Shown here one piece after another: positions 6,607 to 11,311 of a stretch of DNA of 11,311 nucleotides. A program made the translations under genes and the position numbers. The notes beneath the pieces are model-generated. The model ran no database searches and had not been told where the DNA came from. It worked only from the letters and a program-made list of their open reading frames with translations. The stretch is from an uncultured Oscillospiraceae bacterium (GTDB lineage: Bacteria; Bacillota; Clostridia; Oscillospirales; Oscillospiraceae): positions 1 through 11,311 of the forward strand of contig CAJTOE010000075.1 in assembly GCA_910577805.1 (NCBI GenBank), read 5' to 3'. How positions within the stretch are numbered: the stretch's first letter is position 1; each line of letters begins with the position of its first letter.

Positions 6607-7400
6607 CATGCCTCCTCCGAAAGTTCCCCTTCAAACACGGTCCGGGCGGGACCGGCCATCCACACGGCCCCGTCCTCCCAGCACAGCTCCAGCTCCCCGC
6701 CTGGCAGGCGGACCGCAGCCCGGTCCCGGCACAGCCCTCTGGACCGCGCCGCGGCAAAGCAGGCGCAGGCCCCGGTGCCGCAAGCCAGCGTCACGCCGCT
6801 CCCGCGCTCCCACACCCGCACGTCCAGCAGGTCAGGCCGCAGCAGCGTCGCAAACTCCACGTTTACCCGCCCCGGAAAGGACGGACAGTTCTCCAGGAGA
6901 GGGCCTTCCCGTTCCAGGTCGATGGCGTCCGGGTCCCCGCAGAACACCACCGCATGGGGATTGCCCACCGACACCAGCTGCACCGGAAAAAAGCTCCCCT
7001 CCAGCCGGACCTCCCGGGGCGGGGACACCTCCGGCCGGCCCATGTTCACCGACACCCGGACCACCTGTTCCCGCCGGACCTCCAGACGCAATTCTCTGGG
7101 GCCTGCGTCCGTGTCGATGGTCAGGCATTGCTTTCGGGTCAGCTTTTTGTCGTAGACGTATTTCCCCACACAGCGAATGCCGTTGCCGCACATCATTCCG
7201 CGGGAACCGTCGGCGTTGAACATGTGCATGGAAAAATCCCCCTCCCGGCCGGGGCCTATGCAGATCAGGCCGTCTCCCCCTACGCCGAAATGCCGGTCGG
7301 ACAGCCGCACGGCCAGGGCGGATAGTTCCTCCGGAAATGCTTCGAGGCAGTTTATGTAAATATAGTCGTTCCCCAGACCCTCCATTTTGGTAAATTGCAA
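6606..7400 (-). CDS. dapF: Diaminopimelate epimerase
   Basis: It converts LL-2,6-diaminopimelate to the meso form, the direct precursor of lysine and of the peptidoglycan cross-linking residue. It acts in the cytoplasm without a cofactor, using two cysteines. It has 264 residues from the TTG at 7400, giving the standard family start MQFTKMEGLGNDY; the ATG seven codons upstream has no ribosome-binding site, while AAAGGAG lies ten bases before the TTG. The catalytic cysteines are C71 (NADGSRGMMCGNGIRCVG) and C207 (GSGVTLACGTGACA). It lies 70 bases after the VanZ-like gene on the same strand and I see no separate promoter, so the two may be co-transcribed. A large inverted repeat surrounds its translation start. 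Confidence 0.95.
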   Translation of the reverse strand: MQFTKMEGLGNDYIYINCLEAFPEELSALAVRLSDRHFGVGGDGLICIGPGREGDFSMHMFNADGSRGMMCGNGIRCVGKYVYDKKLTRKQCLTIDTDAGPRELRLEVRREQVVRVSVNMGRPEVSPPREVRLEGSFFPVQLVSVGNPHAVVFCGDPDAIDLEREGPLLENCPSFPGRVNVEFATLLRPDLLDVRVWERGSGVTLACGTGACACFAAARSRGLCRDRAAVRLPGGELELCWEDGAVWMAGPARTVFEGELSEEA

Positions 7401-7448
7401 CGCGCCCACGCTCCTTTCCATTCATGGAAAAGATATGTGGGCGCGTTG
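7398..7448 (-). promoter_or_regulatory. 12-bp inverted repeat enclosing the dapF ribosome-binding site and start
   Basis: On the plus strand, CAACGCGCCCAC (7398-7409) and GTGGGCGCGTTG (7437-7448) are perfect inverted copies. In the dapF transcript the UUG start codon would pair with CAA at the base of this stem. The loop holds the AAAGGAG site and an inner 7-bp hairpin (7415-7421 with 7424-7430). There is no T-run after it in either direction, so it is not an ordinary terminator. Confidence 0.65.
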
Positions 7449-7470
7449 TAAAAAATAACAGGGTAAAGAA

Positions 7471-7998
7471 TCAGTGCGGCTTTTTCAGCTGCGCCAGAAT
7501 CCAAAAGGTGACCGGTTTAAAAATAACATAGAGGCCATAGCCCAGCACTCCGCCGGCTACATTCGTGATCAAATCCGTAATATCTGAGGAGCGGTCAAAG
7601 AACGGCTGTAACAGTTCGATGCCCAGGCTCATACAAAAGCAGGAAAACACCGTCATACCCAATTTGGCCCGTTTGTTTTGGGTCAGCGGGAACAGGAATC
7701 CGAAGGGCAGAGTCATGATAACGTTCAAAAATACCTGTCTTAAAAAGTCCCCTCTTCCCAAAGAAACATCAATGAACGGAACCAGATTCATGGGTGTATA
7801 GGGGTGGTTCAGCATGAATGGGATGGATACGACCACCGGCATCATGGTAAAATAGAGGACCAAAGAGAGGTATGCGTACATGAGGGTGTTGACAAGCAGT
7901 CTGTCTCTGCCCTGTGTCCTCCACCTCCTGAAAAAGACGAAAATATATAGGAAAACCAATACTGTAAAATCTATTAAATAGTTTATCAGGTACTTCAT
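7471..7998 (-). CDS. VanZ-like membrane protein
   Basis: A small integral membrane protein of the VanZ-like family. VanZ itself gives low-level teicoplanin resistance by an unclear route, and most family members have no known role. It has 175 residues from the ATG at 7998, with AAGGG about six bases upstream; a GTG six codons earlier is the alternative. About five membrane segments are visible (roughly 5-23, 35-56, 88-104, 113-130, 141-160). Family marks are NLVPF (71-75), NVIMTLPFGFLFPL (92-105), GIELLQ (126-131) and the C-terminal DITDLITNVAGGVLGY with its DxxTNxxGxxxG pattern. It has a good promoter upstream and may carry dapF as a second gene. It is divergent from the BlaI/M56 pair, another cell-envelope stress system. 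Confidence 0.88.
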   Translation of the reverse strand: MKYLINYLIDFTVLVFLYIFVFFRRWRTQGRDRLLVNTLMYAYLSLVLYFTMMPVVVSIPFMLNHPYTPMNLVPFIDVSLGRGDFLRQVFLNVIMTLPFGFLFPLTQNKRAKLGMTVFSCFCMSLGIELLQPFFDRSSDITDLITNVAGGVLGYGLYVIFKPVTFWILAQLKKPH

Positions 7999-8053
7999 TG
8001 CATCCCTTCTTTCCACTTACGGCCCTATTCAAATCCCGACTTGACACAGCCCA

Positions 8054-8082
8054 AGTATACCACCAATATGAATGACGTTCAA
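8054..8082 (-). promoter_or_regulatory. Promoter of the VanZ-like gene
   Basis: On the minus strand, -35 TTGAAC (8082-8077), a 17-base spacer and -10 TATACT (8059-8054), about 55 bases before the ATG at 7998. Confidence 0.75.
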
Positions 8083-8105
8083 CCCTCATTTACATTCGTC
8101 AAGCA

Positions 8106-8167
8106 GAGGTGAACTGTGGGACCCGACCCCCTGGGCGGGTCATTTTGCACAGACTTCTGCTCACCTC
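8106..8167. repeat. Nested inverted repeats between two divergent promoters
   Basis: Three nested pairs share one axis: GAGGTGA (8106-8112) with TCACCTC (8161-8167), CTGTG (8114-8118) with CACAG (8148-8152), and GACCCG (8120-8125) with CGGGTC (8136-8141). The structure occupies most of the space between the VanZ-like and blaI promoters. ATTTT follows the inner stem on the plus strand, too short for a convincing terminator. Its function is unknown. The remainder, 8168-8217, shows nothing else. Confidence 0.4.
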
Positions 8168-8217
8168 CAAAGCCTTCCCATTCTCTCCACGTTCCAAAAA
8201 AATTTCTAACCCCCATC

Positions 8218-8246
8218 TTGACAAGCTCAAACTATCGTGATAGTAT
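8218..8246 (+). promoter_or_regulatory. Promoter of the blaI-M56 operon
   Basis: A perfect -35 TTGACA (8218-8223), a 17-base spacer and -10 TAGTAT (8241-8246), about 40 bases ahead of the repressor gene. The strong match suits a gene held off by a repressor. Confidence 0.85.
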
Positions 8247-8270
8247 GGGCGTGTAGACTATTGCAATAGT
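8231..8270. promoter_or_regulatory. Two BlaI-type dyad operators
   Basis: ACTATC-GT-GATAGT (8231-8244) overlaps the spacer and -10. ACTATTGCAATAGT (8257-8270), a perfect 14-bp palindrome, lies just past the expected transcription start. They share ACTAT..ATAGT and their centres are 26 bp apart. Paired dyads at this location are the usual design for autorepression by BlaI/MecI dimers. Confidence 0.85.
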
Positions 8271-8292
8271 TTCAAAGAAAGGAAGTGGCTCT

Positions 8293-8661
8293 ATGGCCGT
8301 CAAGCTGTTCGACTCGGAGCTGAAAGTCATGGACGTGCTCTGGAAGCAGGGCGATCAAACCGCGAAATCCATCTCCGAAATACTGAAAAAATCCATCGGC
8401 TGGAACCAAAACACTACCTACACCGTCATCAAAAAGTGCATTGCCAAGGGGGCCGTGGAGCGCCGGGAGCCGAATTTCCAGTGCCATGCCCTCATCCCCA
8501 GGGAGGAGGTGCAAAAGGCCGAGACAGAAGAGCTGATCGGAAAATTATTCGACGGCTCCCCGGACCTGCTGTTCGCCTCTCTGCTGGGGCGGCAGGAGCT
8601 GACCGGCGCGCAGATCGAGGCCTTGCGGCAGATGGCCGCGGAGATGGAGCGTGAGTCATGA
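8293..8661 (+). CDS. blaI: BlaI/MecI/CopY-family transcriptional repressor
   Basis: A 122-residue dimeric winged-helix repressor. In the known systems BlaI blocks its own operon and is cleaved after the partner membrane protease is activated. The N-terminal winged helix is clear: LFDSELKVMDVLWKQG, then KSISEILKKSIGWNQNTTYTVIKKCIAKGAVERRE (about residues 6-59). The C-terminal dimerisation part has FDGSPDLLFASLL (86-98), the area where family members are cut. The ATG at 8293 has AAAGGA upstream. The stop overlaps the start of the M56 gene (ATGA at 8658-8661), so the two are translationally coupled. Two dyad operators cover the promoter. No beta-lactamase or other extra target gene is visible nearby. 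The symbol is by family; a response to beta-lactams is not shown. Confidence 0.93.
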   Translation: MAVKLFDSELKVMDVLWKQGDQTAKSISEILKKSIGWNQNTTYTVIKKCIAKGAVERREPNFQCHALIPREEVQKAETEELIGKLFDGSPDLLFASLLGRQELTGAQIEALRQMAAEMERES

Positions 8662-11036
8662 GCCTGCTGGAACGCAGCCTCACCGGCGGCGGACTGGCGG
8701 TGGCTGTCATACTGCTCCGGGCCATAGCCATCAACCATCTGCCCAAACGGAGCTTTTTGGCTCTGTGGGGCGTGGTTCTGGCGCGGCTGCTCCTCCCGTA
8801 CCGTATCCCTCTTCCCGTGTCTGTGCCCCTGCTACAGCCCAAGCTGCCTCCGGCGGCCGCGTACACCCCTGTGCCTAACATCACGGTGACGGTCATCCAG
8901 GCCGTCCCGGACGCGCCCGCACCCGCCCCGCTGGCGGAGGGCACCGCCGGTCCGGACCTCTGGCCTCCGCTCTGGGCGGCTGGCGCGGCGGCTCTGGCGC
9001 TGTTCTTCCTGGTCTCCTACCGCAAATGGCGCTGGGTCTTTCACACCTCTCTGCCGGTGGAAAACCCGTTCACAAAAACCTGGCTGGCGGAACACCCCCT
9101 GCGGCGGACCATCTCTGTGCGTCAGTCCGACCGCATTGCCGCCCCCCTCACGTACGGCCTGCTGCGGCCTGTCATTCTGGTCCCGGCGGCGCTGGACTGG
9201 ACGGACCATAAAACCCTGCAATACGTGTTCGCCCACGAGTATGTCCACATCCGCCGGTTTGACGCCGCGGTCAAGCTCCTGCTGGCCGGGGCGCTGTGCG
9301 TCCACTGGTTCAACCCCGTGGTCTGGGTCATGTACGTCCTGGCGAACCGGGATATGGAGCTGTCCTGTGACGAGGCGGTGGTGGGGCAGTTCGGCGGCGG
9401 AAGCAAATCCCGGCTGGACTACGTGCTGGCGCTGCTGGCTATGGAGGAACAGCGCAGCGGCCTGACCCACCTGAATTTCAGCAAAAATGCGATGCAAGAA
9501 AGGATTGAAGCTATTATGAAATATAAGCACGCGTCTATTCTGGCACTGGGCCTGACTGCTGCCCTGGTGCTTGGCGCAACGACCACATTTGCAGCCTTCG
9601 TAGGCCCATCTTCCATCGAAGAGCGGGACCGGCGGCTGAATGCAGAAGCTACCGTGGATGAGGGCGAACTCATGTCCTATGTAAACCCGGATGATGGAAA
9701 GACCTACTATAGCTTTGATGGCGGAAAAACCTTTGAAGCGATGACCGACGAAGAGTTCGAGCGGCGTTTCCCAGCCCCCAATGTGGAGTGGTGGACGTAT
9801 GAGGAATACGCCGCATGGCTGGAGCAGGAGAAGATAAACCTTCAGGAAATGCTGGGGGAAAAGGGCTGGACCGGGGGGAGAGGTGAGTTTATCTGGACCC
9901 AGGAAATGATCGATGAAACCATTGCCCTGTATGAGGACATTCTGCAGGAAATCAAAGAGGGCAAAATGTATTCCAAATCCGTTGACGGCTCTGACGATAT
10001 CATGATGAGCTATAACCCGGCGGACATTGCGACAACGGACGAGAGGGACTTTGCCGCAGATCGCAGCATTTATGAGCCATTCGGGCTGATTTGGAACGCA
10101 AAAGACGAAAAATTTTATTTCAAAGGGGAAAAAGTCCGCTATTTCTACGACGGCGTGGAGCTGGAGGACGGCGCGGCGGTGCGCCGGGAGTATCTTTGCG
10201 ACTCCGGCACCGTGGATGTCTACACCGTCTGGGAGCCGAAGGACAACGGCGACGGCAGCTATGACCCCTTTGGCACTCTGGCAGACGTAAGGGCTTACAG
10301 CCAGGAGGAATTCAATAACCGGAAAATCGCATCCAAGGTGAATCCGGTCCAGGAGGCCACCGCCACAGCGTATGCCGGGTCTTTGACGGAGGGCAGGAGG
10401 TTTGAAGAAATTTTCGCCCAATACAAGGCCTACGGCGTCACGTACCGGGAGGGCAGCGTCTATTACAACGGCGAGCTGGTCAACTGCTTTGCGGATGTGT
10501 CCAATACCGGAACATTTTCTTACGAATCCAAGACCAAGGGCGGCGAGGTGAATCTCCGCACGGTCTACGATAACGCGGGCAAGCTCACGGGCGTGGAGAC
10601 CTTTACGGGTTCGATTCAGCTGACAGAGGGCGGATTATCCTGGCCTCTCTCGGAGTACCGCCAAATTTCGACTCTGTTCCAGGGCCGCAATCACCCCATC
10701 ACCGGGCAGAAGATGGAACACACCGGCTTGGACATAAGCGCCCCGAAGGACACCCCAGTCCTGGCCGCTGCCGCCGGCGCAGTTACCGCCTCCGGCTATG
10801 ACAGCAAGAACGGCAATTATGTGCTTCTCTCCCACGGAGACGGCCTGGAGACGTATTACGCCCATCTGACGGAATCCTCCGTCAAGCCGGGGGACACCGT
10901 GACCCAGGGTCAGACCATCGGCACCGTGGGCAGCACCGGCCAGTCCACCGGGCCCCACCTGCATTTTGAGGTCCGCCAGGATGAGGGCTGTCAGGACCCG
11001 CTGAATTATTTCCCGAATATGGAGTTTAAGTTTTAA
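8658..11036 (+). CDS. BlaR1-type M56 membrane metalloprotease fused to an M23 peptidoglycan peptidase
   Basis: A 792-residue membrane protein. The N-terminal part is the BlaR1/MecR1 signalling protease: membrane segments at about 12-28, 33-48, 104-121 and 203-228; zinc motif HEYVH (H193, E194, H197); the conserved MELSCDEAVV (233-242, likely ligand E234); and a last membrane segment at about 292-314. By the BlaR1 model everything after that is outside the cell. Residues 316-660 hold an acidic linker with a DGGKTF stretch and two related modules (about 470-535 and 587-648). Residues 666-785 form an M23/LytM domain with every catalytic position: H688 and D692 (EHTGLD), H736 (YYAH), H767 and H769 (GPHLHF). 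The 31-residue gap from H736 to H767 equals that in LytM. There is no penicillin-binding sensor domain. It is coupled to blaI by an ATGA overlap and shares its operators. The likely role is wall-damage sensing or wall cutting linked to derepression; this is inferred. Confidence 0.93.
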   Translation: MSLLERSLTGGGLAVAVILLRAIAINHLPKRSFLALWGVVLARLLLPYRIPLPVSVPLLQPKLPPAAAYTPVPNITVTVIQAVPDAPAPAPLAEGTAGPDLWPPLWAAGAAALALFFLVSYRKWRWVFHTSLPVENPFTKTWLAEHPLRRTISVRQSDRIAAPLTYGLLRPVILVPAALDWTDHKTLQYVFAHEYVHIRRFDAAVKLLLAGALCVHWFNPVVWVMYVLANRDMELSCDEAVVGQFGGGSKSRLDYVLALLAMEEQRSGLTHLNFSKNAMQERIEAIMKYKHASILALGLTAALVLGATTTFAAFVGPSSIEERDRRLNAEATVDEGELMSYVNPDDGKTYYSFDGGKTFEAMTDEEFERRFPAPNVEWWTYEEYAAWLEQEKINLQEMLGEKGWTGGRGEFIWTQEMIDETIALYEDILQEIKEGKMYSKSVDGSDDIMMSYNPADIATTDERDFAADRSIYEPFGLIWNAKDEKFYFKGEKVRYFYDGVELEDGAAVRREYLCDSGTVDVYTVWEPKDNGDGSYDPFGTLADVRAYSQEEFNNRKIASKVNPVQEATATAYAGSLTEGRRFEEIFAQYKAYGVTYREGSVYYNGELVNCFADVSNTGTFSYESKTKGGEVNLRTVYDNAGKLTGVETFTGSIQLTEGGLSWPLSEYRQISTLFQGRNHPITGQKMEHTGLDISAPKDTPVLAAAAGAVTASGYDSKNGNYVLLSHGDGLETYYAHLTESSVKPGDTVTQGQTIGTVGSTGQSTGPHLHFEVRQDEGCQDPLNYFPNMEFKF

Positions 11037-11074
11037 GAAGCTTTTATTCGTAAAAGAGAGCGGCCCTTTGGCCT

Positions 11075-11239
11075 CACCCTCATCCGTCTGGCCTTCGGCC
11101 AGCCACCTTCCCCCACTAAGGGGAAGGCTTATCGGTGCGATTATCGATACTACTCCGCAGTTGGGTGACTGCCAATGTTCGCGCCTTCCCCCTTGACGGG
11201 GGAAGGTGGCACCGCCGCAGGCGGTGACGGATGAGGGTG
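11075..11239. repeat. Palindromic MITE-like repeat element, copy 2 (short form)
   Basis: The element is 165 bases long with a perfect 14-bp terminal inverted repeat: CACCCTCATCCGTC (11075-11088) and GACGGATGAGGGTG (11226-11239). Inside are CTGGCC-TTC-GGCCAG (11088-11102), CCTTCCCC/GGGGAAGG (11106-11127), a 60-base core (11124-11183), CCTTCCCCC/GGGGGAAGG (11184-11206) and CACCGCC-GCA-GGCGGTG (11210-11226). It has the same orientation and layout as copy 1. I see no clear target-site duplication and no open reading frame of its own. It begins 38 bases after the M56-M23 stop, where I found no separate terminator, and its hairpins may end that transcript. Confidence 0.85.
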
Positions 11240-11297
11240 AAAAAAGAGGGTGAAAAAAGAGGGTGAAAAAAGAGGGTGAAAAAAGAGGGTGAAAAAA
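11233..11297. repeat. Tandem repeat, five perfect 13-base units
   Basis: GAGGGTGAAAAAA is repeated five times without a mismatch. The first unit overlaps the right terminal repeat of element copy 2, whose last seven bases supply its GAGGGTG. There is no spacer diversity and no coding content. The remaining 14 bases of the window show nothing recognisable. Confidence 0.95.
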
Positions 11298-11311
11298 TCG
11301 TCATCCTGCAC

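Noticed and set aside
8832..10421. Long 529-residue open frame on the minus strand opposite the M56-M23 gene
   Set aside because: It is a low-complexity shadow caused by high GC. The plus strand holds all recognisable motifs, and no ribosome-binding site or family resemblance is seen.
10518..10560. An SxxK match (residues 624-627) that might mark a penicillin-binding sensor in the M56 protein
   Set aside because: There is no surrounding transpeptidase fold, no SxN or KTG in order, and it falls inside the second repeated module.
11060..11075. Target-site duplication flanking the repeat elements
   Set aside because: I compared the bases just outside both copies and found no convincing short direct repeat; the A-run and tandem units on the right obscure the edge.
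11233..11297. CRISPR-like direct repeats
   Set aside because: Units are 13 bases, contiguous and identical with no spacers, so this is a simple tandem repeat.

Overview
The window looks like chromosomal DNA of a GC-rich member of the Bacillota, most likely a gut clostridium of the Oscillospiraceae type. This is an inference. It rests on the HPr / HPr kinase pair with the regulatory serine, the BlaI-type repressor with a membrane metalloprotease, a VanZ-like protein, strong purine-rich ribosome-binding sites, TTG starts, and palindromic repeats that begin CCCTCATCCG. No tRNA, rRNA, CRISPR array, integrase or transposase gene is visible.

Left part (1-4126), all on the minus strand. Transcription runs hprK (HPr kinase/phosphorylase), then a ROK glucokinase, then ptsH (HPr) with its own promoters and a strong terminator, then uvrC, whose 3' end lies outside the window. 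The first three genes form a carbon-catabolite-control group: a sugar kinase, the phosphocarrier HPr, and the enzyme that phosphorylates HPr on Ser46.

Middle part (4126-8100). A palindrome-rich repeat element (4126-4340) is followed by a small unknown gene (minus) divergent from an Xre-type HTH gene (plus). Their shared AT-rich intergenic region is full of repeated AGGTCA/ACCT boxes. Next comes an NSS-family sodium-dependent amino-acid transporter (plus), which shares a bidirectional terminator with the convergent dapF (minus). Upstream of dapF is a VanZ-like membrane protein gene (minus) with its own promoter.

Right part (8100-11311). A BlaI/MecI-type repressor gene has a near-consensus promoter covered by two dyad operators. 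It overlaps by 4 bases (ATGA) a 792-residue membrane protein. That protein has a BlaR1-type M56 zinc protease at its N-terminus, but in place of the beta-lactam-binding sensor it carries a long extracytoplasmic region and a complete M23 (LytM-type) peptidoglycan peptidase. This BlaI/M56-M23 pair is the most interesting system in the window: a candidate cell-wall-responsive circuit in which the sensor protease carries its own wall hydrolase. A second copy of the repeat element follows (11075-11239), and its right end runs into five perfect tandem copies of a 13-mer.
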